Shown: positions 14,132-22,427 of the stretch, one piece after another
Numbering within the stretch: the stretch's first letter is position 1
Layout: every line of letters starts with the position of its first letter
Assembly: GCA_900299065.1 (NCBI GenBank)
Contig: OMIJ01000073.1
Coordinates: 1 to 26,396, forward strand
Reading direction: 5' to 3'
DNA: 26,396 nt
Origin: Hyphomicrobiales bacterium
GTDB lineage: Bacteria; Pseudomonadota; Alphaproteobacteria; Rhizobiales; Beijerinckiaceae
Notes under the pieces: generated by a model
What the model was told of the DNA's origin: nothing
Databases searched by the model: none
The model's input: the letters and a program-made list of their open reading frames with translations, nothing else
Translations under genes and position numbers: made by a program

Positions 14132-15427
14132 ATGAAACCCACCAGACTTCTATTTGCCGCCGTGACTCTTGTCGGTGCTCTGGGCACCGCCTCTTCTCAG
14201 GCAGCGGAATTGTCGAAAGGCGAATATCTGGCCCGCGCAGGCAATTGCATCGCCTGTCACACCATGTCGGAAGGTGTGCCCTATTCGGGCGGACTGCGCA
14301 TGGCGACCCCTGTGGGCGTAATCTATTCCACCAATATTACCCCCGATGCTGATACCGGCATTGGTCGCTATACGCTGGAAGATTTTGACAAGGCTGTGCG
14401 TAAGGGCGTCGCCAAAGATGGCCATCAGCTCTATCCCGCCATGCCTTATCCCTCTTATGCAAAGATCAGCGATGAGGACATTAAGTCTCTCTATGATTTC
14501 TTCATGAAAGAGGTGAAGCCGGTTCGTCAGAGAAATTCAGCTCCTGAAATTGCCTGGCCGTTGAACATGCGTTGGCCGCTCAGCATCTGGAATGCGGTGA
14601 TGACCGAATCTGGTCCCTATGTTGCCAATCGCGAATTTGATGCGGAATGGAATCGGGGTGCCTATTTGGTGCAGGGTCTGGGCCATTGCGGCGCTTGCCA
14701 TACACCGCGCGGCATAGCCCAGCAGGAAAAGGCCTATGATCATCGTGATCCTGATTTCCTGTCCGGCGCAATGATCGACAATTGGTCGGCACCAAATCTG
14801 CGCGGCGATGCCAATACAGGCCTTGGCCGTTGGAGCGAGGCAGATCTCGCCACTTATCTGAAAACCGGCAGCAGCCGATTTGGCTCGGCCTTCGGCACCA
14901 TGCATGAAGTCGTCGCTTATTCGACTCAATATATGACCGATGCCGACACCAAGGCGATGGCCAAATATCTCAAATCCATCCCCTCCAGTGCCACCGATCA
15001 TGCGCAACCGGTCTGGGTCTATAATGCAACTGTCACCAATGAACTAAAGGCTGGCAATACAAGCCGCACGGGCGCCACGACTTATCTGCGTCAATGCGCC
15101 TCCTGCCATGGCTTGGATGGATTGGGGAATGCCAATATGCCACCATTGGCTGGCAATCCGGCCATTCTCGACAAAGACCCCGTCTCGCTCATTCGTGTTG
15201 TCCTAAATGGCACAGCAACTAATGCCAATGATGATGGACCCAAAGTGCCCAGCATGCCGCAATTCCGCTCCTGGCTGAAGGATCAGGAAATTGCCGATGT
15301 CGTCAATTTCATGCGCAGCTCCTGGGGTAATCGCGCCTCGACAGGCACAACAAGCCAGCGCGTCAATGAATTGCGCAAAGCAACTGATGTTGCTGATGAC
15401 CGCTCGGTGATCTTGCGTATGCGCTAG
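14132..15427 (+). CDS. Triheme cytochrome c (alcohol/aldehyde/gluconate dehydrogenase cytochrome subunit type)
   Basis: A 431-residue periplasmic cytochrome with three CxxCH heme sites: C39/C42/H43, C186/C189/H190 and C322/C325/H326. A Sec signal peptide ends near QAAE (residue 25). The order and spacing, with NITPD...TGIGRYTLEDFDKAVRKGVAKDGHQLYPAMPYPSYAKISDED after heme 1, match the cytochrome subunit of membrane-bound three-component dehydrogenases, which passes electrons to ubiquinone. No dehydrogenase subunit (PQQ, FAD-GMC or molybdopterin) is adjacent, so its partner is elsewhere or unknown. The last 30 residues are hydrophilic and no clear membrane anchor is visible. The start has GGGAGAG upstream and a strong terminator follows. 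Confidence 0.92.
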   Translation: MKPTRLLFAAVTLVGALGTASSQAAELSKGEYLARAGNCIACHTMSEGVPYSGGLRMATPVGVIYSTNITPDADTGIGRYTLEDFDKAVRKGVAKDGHQLYPAMPYPSYAKISDEDIKSLYDFFMKEVKPVRQRNSAPEIAWPLNMRWPLSIWNAVMTESGPYVANREFDAEWNRGAYLVQGLGHCGACHTPRGIAQQEKAYDHRDPDFLSGAMIDNWSAPNLRGDANTGLGRWSEADLATYLKTGSSRFGSAFGTMHEVVAYSTQYMTDADTKAMAKYLKSIPSSATDHAQPVWVYNATVTNELKAGNTSRTGATTYLRQCASCHGLDGLGNANMPPLAGNPAILDKDPVSLIRVVLNGTATNANDDGPKVPSMPQFRSWLKDQEIADVVNFMRSSWGNRASTGTTSQRVNELRKATDVADDRSVILRMR

Positions 15428-15453
15428 AAGAACACCTTCATCCAGAGATAAAG

Positions 15454-15487
15454 ACGCCGGGTCAGTTCAACTGCCCGGCGTTTTTTT
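15454..15487 (+). terminator. Rho-independent terminator of the cytochrome gene
   Basis: ACGCCGGG (15454-15461) pairs with CCCGGCGT (15474-15481). The stem extends through CAG/CTG past one bulged T to a TTCAA loop, and seven T follow (15481-15487). It lies 27 bases after the cytochrome stop, before the convergent glycosyltransferase gene. Confidence 0.9.
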
Positions 15488-15507
15488 GATTTGTATCTGC
15501 GCTCAGA

Positions 15508-16608
15508 TCAATCGCCACGCCGCCAAACCAGAATGGAGCTGAGTGCATAATTCCACACAGAGCCCATCAAAGCGCCGGACAGGCCGCCAATCCACCAAAT
15601 GCGATTGAAATGATAGATCCATGTGCCAACGCCAACATTGGCCAGAGCGCCCAAGCTACACACGGCATAGAAGAACAAGAGCCCCTTGAATAAGGCAAAG
15701 CCGCGCAGCTTGGCATCGCGATAAGTGAACTCATTATTGATAAAGAAGTTCGTAGTCATCGCCACCAATGTTGCAATGGTCTGCGAAATCAAAAAGCTCA
15801 TATCGGGCAGACTGACCAAAAGGCCAAGCACGGCCAAATGCACGCCCACACCAAACAGGCCCACAATAGCAAAGAGAATAAAACGCACGGGCACAAGGCC
15901 ACGCGTAACCTTATTGACGATCAGACCAAGAAAATCTATCGCCACTTTCATATCTAATTTGGATTCACCCGCCATGCGCCCTCGAAAGACATAACCAATT
16001 TCATAGATCCGCAGCGGCGACTTTACCGAGCCGATAATGTCTGCCAGAATTTTAAATCCACTCGGCAAAAGCTCGGGCGCGACACCATCAACAATTTCGC
16101 GCCTGAGCATAAAGAATCCGCTGGTAATGTCTGAGACATCTGTGTTGAGCGCCCAGCGGGCAATTTTGATCGCCAGCAGACTCAACGCAGCACGACGAGC
16201 AGAAAAACCATCGCCTGCCGAGCCGCCATCCTGATGGCGACTGCCAATCACCAGATCATACTCACCTGATTGCAAGCGCTCGAGCATGCGCGGCAGAATG
16301 CTTTCATCATGCTGCATATCAGCATCCATCACCGCCACGAAAGGCGCTGAAGAACTCAATATGCCATCAATACAAGCTCCCGACAGGCCGCGTCGATTGA
16401 CCCGCCGGATACAACGAATACGCGGATCGCGCCTAGCGATGGATTTGGCAAATTCAGCCGTTCCATCGGGGCTGTCATCATCAACAATGATCATTTCCCA
16501 GATGATGTCTTGCAAGGCAATGTCGACACGCCGAACCAGCTCATTAAGATTGAGCCGCTCATTATACGTCGGTATGACAAGCGTAAGGATCGGGCTAGGC
16601 ACGGTCAT
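15508..16608 (-). CDS. GtrB-type (DPM1-like) glycosyltransferase fused to a GtrA-like flippase domain
   Basis: 366 residues with two parts. Residues 1-230 are a GT2 polyprenyl-phosphate glycosyltransferase of the dolichol-phosphate mannose synthase type: LVIPTYNERLNL, VDDDSPDGT, the DxD-like VMDADMQHDE (D95, D97) and SGFFMLRREI. Residues about 235-362 are a GtrA domain with four membrane segments (VRFILFAIVGLFGVGVHLAV, the TTNFFINNEFTYRD loop, GLLFFYAVCSLGAL, WIGGLSGALMGSVWNYALSS). The expected job is to load a sugar onto undecaprenyl phosphate and move it across the inner membrane. A GT-C transferase that could use such a lipid-linked sugar is encoded divergently 151 bases away. The start has a modest GGA ribosome-binding site. 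Confidence 0.92.
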   Translation of the reverse strand: MTVPSPILTLVIPTYNERLNLNELVRRVDIALQDIIWEMIIVDDDSPDGTAEFAKSIARRDPRIRCIRRVNRRGLSGACIDGILSSSAPFVAVMDADMQHDESILPRMLERLQSGEYDLVIGSRHQDGGSAGDGFSARRAALSLLAIKIARWALNTDVSDITSGFFMLRREIVDGVAPELLPSGFKILADIIGSVKSPLRIYEIGYVFRGRMAGESKLDMKVAIDFLGLIVNKVTRGLVPVRFILFAIVGLFGVGVHLAVLGLLVSLPDMSFLISQTIATLVAMTTNFFINNEFTYRDAKLRGFALFKGLLFFYAVCSLGALANVGVGTWIYHFNRIWWIGGLSGALMGSVWNYALSSILVWRRGD

Positions 16609-16759
16609 TCAATATCCAGACAAATCCGAGCAAAATGCTATATATTCTCTTGCACTTATCTGACTCGCGACGAACTTGGCAATTTGATTTATGCCCGGCT
16701 CGCCAAAGTCGGTGGGGTTTGCCTAATCAAAAGCCTCAGAGCAATGTCCCCCAGCCTGA

Positions 16760-18319
16760 TTGTGGAGGCCCAAACTGATCAACCCCCTGCTGCGCACCAA
16801 AGAAGATAAACCCCAAACCAGCTTTAAGCCCGTCCATGCTCTAATTTACCTGATAGTTCTTGCCAGTTTGTTGCGATTAACGCTTGCGGGCTCATTGGGA
16901 CTGGGCATTGATGAGGCTTATACCGTCTCTACCAGCCGAATATTTGATTGGTCTTACTTTGATCACCCGCCCTTGGCCTGGTGGTTGACCGGGGCCATTG
17001 CAAAATTATTGGGATCTGAAACGGCACTGGTTGTCCGTCTGCCTTTCATTGGTCTCAGCGCTTTCGCAAGTGTTTTGATCTATCTGCTCACAGCGAGATT
17101 GTTCGACGCAAAATCAGGATTTTATGCAGCATTGCTCTTCACTCTGGCCCCCGCTTTGGGAGTCAGTGATGGCACATTCGTACTGCCTGATGGTCCATTG
17201 CTTGTCGCACTTCTCGCCGGGGCACTTTGCCTTTTGACCTTACCAGAGAGCCAGCCAGGCTCATCAGGCCTGTTTTGGCTGGCGGGCGGGATCTGTGCTG
17301 GCCTCGCTCTGCTGGCAAAATATCACGGGATTTTTCTGCTCTTGGGAGCTGGCCTGTTTGTGATCACAAGCGCCAGACATCGATTCTGGCTCGCCTCACC
17401 ATGGCCCTATATGGGGGCCTGCCTCGCCTTGCTCATATTCTTGCCAGTGCTGATCTGGAATGCCCAGCATGATTGGGTCTCGTTCCAGTTTCAGGGTGGA
17501 CGCGCACTCTCCTCGCGCTTTCGTCCCTGGATGATGCTTGTAGCCATGGGCGGACAGGCACTGTTTCTCACACCATGGATATGGGCCCCGTTAATGGCGA
17601 GCACGCTAAAAGCGCTGCGTAAGGGAACAGAAGATTCTCGCAGCTGGTTTCTGCTCTGCCTCGCGAGCGGACCAATCCTCGCCTTTAACATTCTACCCCT
17701 GATCAATGGTACACCCGGCCTGTTTCACTGGTCCATGCCCGGCTATCTTCTGTTGCTGCCATTACTCGGCCAAGCCCTTGCCAGACGCATGGAACAAGCC
17801 CATCGCGCAACACAAATCTGGCTGCGTTTCACCCTTGCCTTAACACCCATATTGCTCAGTGCGGTGATAGCACTGGCCCTTCTGCCATGGCCCGGCCTGC
17901 CATGGAGCAAGCCAGATCAATCTGATGATCCTTTGATAGAGACTCTGGAATGGTCCAATCTGCGCAACGCTTTGAAGAGCGCTGATGCGCCTGATCGCTC
18001 AACGAGTTTTATTGCAGGCGAGCGCTGGCATGAAGCGGGGCGCATAGATTATGCCTTGCGCAATGAATGGCGCGTGACTTGCTTATGTGAAGATGCAAGG
18101 GCCTATAGCGTGCAAGCACCGCTCAAAGATTTTGTTGGACAAAAAGCTATACTGATCATTCCACAATCGCGTGCCGAGAATGTGAATGAGCGTTTTGGCG
18201 CTTCATTCACCAGCCTGACTCTCTGGAAAACATTGAGCGTGGATCATGCCGGACGCCCAGCCTTTTATCTCAATCTCTATATTGGCGAAGGCTTTAAAAA
18301 AGCCGCACTCAATGGCTAG
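16760..18319 (+). CDS. ArnT/PMT-type membrane glycosyltransferase (GT-C fold)
   Basis: A 519-residue polytopic inner-membrane protein of the PMT_2/GT83-like class, which transfers sugar from a polyprenyl phosphate to a periplasmic acceptor such as lipid A, glycan or protein. The first periplasmic loop has the catalytic-type acidic pair in LGIDEAYT (D51, E52), then WSYFDHPPLAWW (D68, H69) and LPDGPL. Ten or more hydrophobic helices follow, then a soluble domain of about 110 residues. No ATG precedes the first helix. TTG 16760 has no good ribosome-binding site, whereas CTG 16775 has GGAGG six bases upstream (16764-16768), so a CTG start is possible and would shorten the protein by five residues. 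Its end overlaps the convergent hydrolase gene by 11 bases. Confidence 0.88.
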   Translation: MWRPKLINPLLRTKEDKPQTSFKPVHALIYLIVLASLLRLTLAGSLGLGIDEAYTVSTSRIFDWSYFDHPPLAWWLTGAIAKLLGSETALVVRLPFIGLSAFASVLIYLLTARLFDAKSGFYAALLFTLAPALGVSDGTFVLPDGPLLVALLAGALCLLTLPESQPGSSGLFWLAGGICAGLALLAKYHGIFLLLGAGLFVITSARHRFWLASPWPYMGACLALLIFLPVLIWNAQHDWVSFQFQGGRALSSRFRPWMMLVAMGGQALFLTPWIWAPLMASTLKALRKGTEDSRSWFLLCLASGPILAFNILPLINGTPGLFHWSMPGYLLLLPLLGQALARRMEQAHRATQIWLRFTLALTPILLSAVIALALLPWPGLPWSKPDQSDDPLIETLEWSNLRNALKSADAPDRSTSFIAGERWHEAGRIDYALRNEWRVTCLCEDARAYSVQAPLKDFVGQKAILIIPQSRAENVNERFGASFTSLTLWKTLSVDHAGRPAFYLNLYIGEGFKKAALNG

Positions 18320-19166
18320 CTTTTAAGAATGGTACACATAGGCGCTCAATCGCCTCAGCCGCATCCCAGGGCACCATATGCTTGCAATCATCTACAATAT
18401 GTAGATTGAGTTGCGGGACGACCTCATGCAAATGCGTGGCGCGCTCAAACGCATTGGCCCGATCATTTTTGCCAAAGATGAGCATGAGCGGCACTTGCAC
18501 TTCAATCAGGCGTTGCCAGAGCGGTACGCCTTCCTTCTTGGGCGCCTCAGCCATTTGCCCACGCGCGACAAAGGCGGCAAAATTTTTGCCAATACTTTGA
18601 CTATGACGCAGATCCAATTCCTCAGGCGTGATTAAGTCGTGATGATAGAGATTGGCCTCTAGCAATTTGCGTGTGTCAGCGAGCGTTGGTTCAGCCTGCG
18701 CCATGCGCCGCTCTAATCTTTGTTGCGCGACAGCCTCAATACCTTCTTTAGCCGCAACCAGGGGCGGTAAAAGACTGCCTGTGCCAAGCACGACCACATG
18801 GCTGTAGCGCGCAGGTGTCTGCAATGCCAATTGCACTGCCGGAGAACCAGATTGGGAATGCGCGATCAGCGCTGCATGCTCCAATCCCAGCGCATCCATA
18901 AAGCCCGGAATACTGCGCCGGCGATAAGCGCCAGATAAATCATGCGGCACATCAGATCCACCAAAACCCGGCTGATCAAACGCAATGGCGCGAAAGCCGT
19001 GTGCGGCAAAAGTCTTGAGATTACGCCGAAACACATCGGCAGATGAGCCTAGCGAGCCACCATGCAAAAACAAAAGAGCAGGCCCCTGCCCCATTTCAAG
19101 ATAGCGCAGGCGCAAGCCATCCACATTCACAAAATTTTCTTTGATCGCACTATAATCGGCAGTCAT
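18309..19166 (-). CDS. Alpha/beta hydrolase, meta-cleavage-product-hydrolase-like
   Basis: 285 residues with a full alpha/beta-hydrolase core: oxyanion-hole LLFLHGGSLGSS (residues 31-42), AFDQPGFGGSDVP (62-74), nucleophile elbow IAHSQSGSPA with S104, acid in LMLIFGKNDRANAFE, and catalytic His in DDCKHMVPWDAAEA. The elbow reads A-H-S-Q-S instead of G-x-S-x-G, a mild departure. The general pattern is like C-C hydrolases of aromatic degradation (BphD/HsaD/MhpC), but epoxide and haloalkane hydrolases share it, so the substrate is open. It follows the VOC gene by 40 bases in the same direction, a pairing seen in meta-cleavage pathways. GGAG precedes ATG 19166. Confidence 0.85.
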   Translation of the reverse strand: MTADYSAIKENFVNVDGLRLRYLEMGQGPALLFLHGGSLGSSADVFRRNLKTFAAHGFRAIAFDQPGFGGSDVPHDLSGAYRRRSIPGFMDALGLEHAALIAHSQSGSPAVQLALQTPARYSHVVVLGTGSLLPPLVAAKEGIEAVAQQRLERRMAQAEPTLADTRKLLEANLYHHDLITPEELDLRHSQSIGKNFAAFVARGQMAEAPKKEGVPLWQRLIEVQVPLMLIFGKNDRANAFERATHLHEVVPQLNLHIVDDCKHMVPWDAAEAIERLCVPFLKASH

Positions 19167-19206
19167 AATCTTCGCGCTCCGCTTAACTCAAAGCTTAAAT
19201 GACAAA

Positions 19207-20019
19207 TCATTCATCTGTGATGTCGATCCAAACAGCACCCGGATCTGCGATTTGCAATTTGCCTGCACACGTCTGTGCCAGAAAATTCTTGCGCACATCC
19301 GCTTCTTTGGCCCCGCCCAAAGGCATGGCCGAGAGATAATAATTAGCGCCCGCCACATCGCGCAAATGCTGTTTGAAGGCGTCCATATTCTCAACCTTGA
19401 AACCAATATGATCTGGCCCAGGGCGCTTGATCGCCATGCCCGCAAACAAATCAATTGACCAGGGCAGGATCAGCAAAGTCACATGCCCATCGCTAAGATA
19501 GAATCCCGGCTTGCCAGAAGGATTTTTAACAAGCTCCAGCTCAAACACTTTGTGATAGAATTCTGCCACGCGCTCGGCATTGGGCGTGCGGATCGCAAAT
19601 TTGTTCAAATAGCGATCCTGCGTCCAGGATTTCTCAGCTTGATCGGCATAGATTTCATTCAGCTTGCTCGACTTCTCGGCAAGATCAAACACATTGCCAT
19701 CAGGATCATGCGCTGAATAGGCCGCAAAGGGCCGTGTCGAGGGACGCTTGACCATGCCGGCTTGTGGAAAATTCTTCTGCATGCGCTCAAGCACAACATC
19801 AACGCGATCAACCCTCATGCCAAAATGATCGAGGCCGCCCACATAGCCATCACGCAGAGGATTGATGTTGAGCCCGACAATACCATCCCCCACCGTCATA
19901 CCATTGGCGGGACGGCTCACCTTCCCCGATGTCTTGAGCCCGAAGGTCGCCTCATAAAAGCGTCCGATAATCGGCCATTGAGCGCTGACCATGGCCATAT
20001 GATTGATTTGCGCAAACAC
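19207..20019 (-). CDS. Tandem VOC-domain protein (glyoxalase/extradiol dioxygenase superfamily)
   Basis: 270 residues from GTG 20019, chosen because the first VOC strand (AQINHMAMV) must be included and GGGAG lies about ten bases upstream; ATG 19998 would cut that strand. Two vicinal-oxygen-chelate modules are visible: about 3-118 and about 135-270. Module 1 carries a complete metal triad: H7 (INHMAM), H65 (LDHFGMRV) and E115 (NVFDLAE). Module 2 has K140 (NKFAIRT) at the position of the first His but keeps H204 (PDHIGFKV). In classical type I extradiol dioxygenases the active metal sits in the second module, so this protein may act differently. It is followed by an alpha/beta hydrolase and is divergent from a TTT receptor. 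Confidence 0.82.
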   Translation of the reverse strand: MFAQINHMAMVSAQWPIIGRFYEATFGLKTSGKVSRPANGMTVGDGIVGLNINPLRDGYVGGLDHFGMRVDRVDVVLERMQKNFPQAGMVKRPSTRPFAAYSAHDPDGNVFDLAEKSSKLNEIYADQAEKSWTQDRYLNKFAIRTPNAERVAEFYHKVFELELVKNPSGKPGFYLSDGHVTLLILPWSIDLFAGMAIKRPGPDHIGFKVENMDAFKQHLRDVAGANYYLSAMPLGGAKEADVRKNFLAQTCAGKLQIADPGAVWIDITDE

Positions 20020-20072
20020 GTCTAACCATCTCCCGGAGTAATTTTGGCCAACTCTACAGCTCTGCTCGATGA

Positions 20073-20102
20073 TTGCAACGTGAATGAACAATCTTGTAAG
20101 AT
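20073..20102 (+). promoter_or_regulatory. Candidate promoter of the second TTT receptor gene
   Basis: TTGCAA (20073-20078) is followed after 18 bases by TAAGAT (20097-20102). Transcription from here would give a leader of about 60 bases and would exclude ATG 20084 as a start, in agreement with GTG 20171. The match is moderate. Confidence 0.35.
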
Positions 20103-20170
20103 GGATCAAACAATTCCATGCTGCACTCAACAATCCGAATCGGGGCAATAGACCTCAGGGGAGTGAAACC

Positions 20171-21256
20171 GTGAAAGCTTTATTGACTGCACCCCTGATG
20201 CTGGGTCTTGCCATGAGCCTGTCCGCCAGCATGGGCCTGCCAGATCCCGCAATGGCGCAGGATTTCTACAAAGATAAGACGATTGAAATGATCGTCAGCA
20301 CGGGAGCTGGCGGCGGCCTTGATAATAATGCCCGCCTCGTTGCGCGTTATCTGCCTGCCCACATTCCCGGCAAGCCCAATGTGATCATCCGTAACATGCC
20401 CGGCGCTGGCCATGTGCGGGCGGCCAATTACCTGTTCAACCAGGCCCCAAAAGATGGCACGACCATTGGCACACTGATCCCCGCTTTCGTTCTGGCTCAA
20501 GTGCTCGATGGCAAGGGCATGCAATTTGACGCCGCAAAATTCCACTGGCTGGGTTCGACCTCCTCTAACAATTCGACAGTCTATGTCTGGAGTGCAACGG
20601 GCGTTCAAAGCGTTGAAGATGTAATGAAGCGCTCCGTCCTTATGGGCGCAACCGGCGTTGGCTCTTACACCGCGCTCTATCCCACAGTGATGAACAATAT
20701 TCTGGGAACGAAATTCAAAATCATCGCAGGCTATCAGACCAGCGCTGAAGTCAATCTGGCGATGGAGCGCGGCGAAGTGGAAGGGCGCGCGGGCAATAAT
20801 TTCAACAGCCTCAAAGTTGAAAATGGCGAATGGCTGCGCTCTGGCAAAATCCGCCTGATTGCGCAGGTCGGCCTCGAGCGCGATCCTGAGTTTAAATCCG
20901 TACCGCTGATTTCAGACTTTGCACGCAATGACTCAGATCGCGAGATCATGAAATTATTTTCCGCTGATGTGGTGATCGGTCGCCCCTTTCTCACACCGCC
21001 CGGCTTGCCGGCTGATCGTATAGCTTTGCTGCGCAAGGCGCTCGATGCCGTCGTCACCGACAAGGGCTTTCTGGCTGAGGCACAGACAGCGGGACTTGAT
21101 GTAATCCCCGTTAATGGCCCTGCGATTCAAAAAGTGGTCGAAGACCTCGTTCACACACCTGCGGCGATCATCGAGAAAGCCAAAGCGGCGATGCAAAGCA
21201 AGGATTATGTCGATCCAGGCAAATCAGAAACCCCCGAGAAAAAGCCCGCCAAATGA
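20171..21256 (+). CDS. Tripartite tricarboxylate transporter (TTT/Bug-type) periplasmic solute receptor, second copy
   Basis: 361 residues from GTG 20171, chosen because GGGGAG lies about eight bases before it and the product then opens with a signal peptide (KALLTAPLMLGLAMSLSAS, cut near AMAQ, about residue 33). The TctC/Bug signature is clear: STGAGGGLDNNARLVARYL, IIRNMPGAGHVRAANYLF, PKDGTTIGTL, and VNLAMERGEVEGRAG. It parallels the receptor at 277-1296 along its length but is well diverged. The C-terminus has an extra Lys/Pro/Glu-rich tail. No TctA/TctB gene is present. The neighbouring hydrolase, VOC, Pht5-like and ThDP genes suggest uptake of an organic acid, possibly aromatic; that is inference. 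Its stop overlaps the next start by ATGA. Confidence 0.9.
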   Translation: MKALLTAPLMLGLAMSLSASMGLPDPAMAQDFYKDKTIEMIVSTGAGGGLDNNARLVARYLPAHIPGKPNVIIRNMPGAGHVRAANYLFNQAPKDGTTIGTLIPAFVLAQVLDGKGMQFDAAKFHWLGSTSSNNSTVYVWSATGVQSVEDVMKRSVLMGATGVGSYTALYPTVMNNILGTKFKIIAGYQTSAEVNLAMERGEVEGRAGNNFNSLKVENGEWLRSGKIRLIAQVGLERDPEFKSVPLISDFARNDSDREIMKLFSADVVIGRPFLTPPGLPADRIALLRKALDAVVTDKGFLAEAQTAGLDVIPVNGPAIQKVVEDLVHTPAAIIEKAKAAMQSKDYVDPGKSETPEKKPAK

Positions 21257-21471
21257 GCCAAACGTCCATCATCTGCCAATGGTGCCAGAGACCAACACAG
21301 CTCGTCTGGGTGCATGGCCATGGCCAATGCGAACATTGTCGCACCAATATTGAACCATGCTGCTCGGGCGCTGCTTGCGAGACGAGCGATCAGACTTTGA
21401 CGGAAATATCGAGCCCCGAAGCAAACAATTCCTCAGGCGCTATCAATCGCCCGGCTATGCCCTGCTCATAG
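21253..21471 (+). CDS. Small CxxC zinc-ribbon protein
   Basis: 72 residues, starting at ATG 21253, which overlaps the receptor stop (ATGA), so it is translationally coupled. The N-terminal 42 residues hold a compact zinc ribbon: C8-xx-C11 (ICQWCQ), C26-xx-C29 (QCEHCR) and C36-C37 (EPCCSG), around LVWVHGHGQC. I recall short proteins of this type in Hyphomicrobiales without assigned function. The last 27 codons overlap, antiparallel, the end of the Pht5-like gene (82 bases) and are low in structure, so the functional part is likely the non-overlapping N-terminus. Confidence 0.68.
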   Translation: MSQTSIICQWCQRPTQLVWVHGHGQCEHCRTNIEPCCSGAACETSDQTLTEISSPEANNSSGAINRPAMPCS

Positions 21472-22379
21472 GCATATTGCGTAAAAAGTTTCAGCGTCGG
21501 CAGATTGGCCTCAAGCCCATAGGGATGTAAATCCTTGCCAAAGCGCTCCTGCAAGCCGCGAATATAATCGCCCAGCCAAGGAATAGGATAACGCGAAACC
21601 GCATTATCCATGATGCGATCCATTGATCGCTCTTTTGCCTCTGCAAAGGCCAGATAAAGATTGCGTGCCGCCCATGGATATTGATCCACAATGGATTTAC
21701 GCATCGCAATCACATGCATGATCGGATAGACTCCGGTGGAGTCAAAATAATCTTCCTCGCGGCGGCGATAATCGGGAAACAGACGCACAACATCGGGATG
21801 TTTTTGGCGAAACACTTTGGGTTCACGCGCAATCATCACGCAATCAAGCTCCCCCGAAGCGACCATCTCGCCTAATGTGCGATCACTGACCCGCGTCAGC
21901 TTCAACCCCTTTGGCAGGTTGAGATCAACTTTCTCCATCCGCCCGGCCTCATCTGTGCCCGCTTGCACCCATTCAATCTCGGTGAGCGGAACACCTGCCA
22001 CATGCTGCAACCAGCCGCGCGTATAGACCGCCGCCGTCTGCGCCCATTCAGGCACACCCACGCGCTTGCCCCGCAGATCAGCTGCCGATTGAATCCCCTT
22101 ATGCCGATTCACATAGAAAGATGAAAATCGAAACATGCGAGAAGGAAAAACCGGCAGACCAATGATCTCTGCATTAGGCTGGCTGGCCAGAGCAGTAAAT
22201 TTGGCAAAAGACATTTCACTCACATCCCAATCACGGCGCGCCGCAAAACGGGCAAAGATTTCGTGAAAATCCATCGACAGCCAGATCGGATCAATCCCTT
22301 CGGCTCGCACCTCGCCAATACGAAAATCGCGCAAATGGTCATAATCACTCGTGGCAATGGTGAGTTCGAGTTTGCGCAT
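21390..22379 (-). CDS. 4,5-dihydroxyphthalate decarboxylase-like (Pht5 family, PBP2 fold)
   Basis: 329 residues with a periplasmic-binding-protein type 2 fold but no signal peptide (it opens directly with the first strand RKLELTIATSDYDHLRDF), so it should be cytoplasmic. SADLRGKRVGVPEWAQTAAVYTRGWLQHVAGVPL, WVQAGTDEAGR and GELDCVMIAREPKVF are typical of the Pht5/4,5-dihydroxyphthalate decarboxylase group, often misannotated as ABC-transporter substrate-binding proteins. The group's characterised member removes CO2 from 4,5-dihydroxyphthalate; the substrate here is not established. It is divergent from the ThDP enzyme (123 bases between starts) and overlaps the zinc-ribbon gene tail to tail. 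Confidence 0.8.
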   Translation of the reverse strand: MRKLELTIATSDYDHLRDFRIGEVRAEGIDPIWLSMDFHEIFARFAARRDWDVSEMSFAKFTALASQPNAEIIGLPVFPSRMFRFSSFYVNRHKGIQSAADLRGKRVGVPEWAQTAAVYTRGWLQHVAGVPLTEIEWVQAGTDEAGRMEKVDLNLPKGLKLTRVSDRTLGEMVASGELDCVMIAREPKVFRQKHPDVVRLFPDYRRREEDYFDSTGVYPIMHVIAMRKSIVDQYPWAARNLYLAFAEAKERSMDRIMDNAVSRYPIPWLGDYIRGLQERFGKDLHPYGLEANLPTLKLFTQYAYEQGIAGRLIAPEELFASGLDISVKV

Positions 22380-22427
22380 CGAATGTTTCCCCGTTCCGTG
22401 TTTGCCGAGTTTAGGTGTTGCCAGCTT

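Noticed and set aside
16510..16809. 99-codon plus-strand frame across the divergent glycosyltransferase intergenic region
   Set aside because: It starts inside the opposite gene and ends in the next gene in another frame; no motifs, so a chance frame is more likely.
20020..20148. 43-residue N-terminal extension of the VOC protein
   Set aside because: It runs through the divergent promoter region and lacks VOC character; GTG 20019 already includes the first strand.
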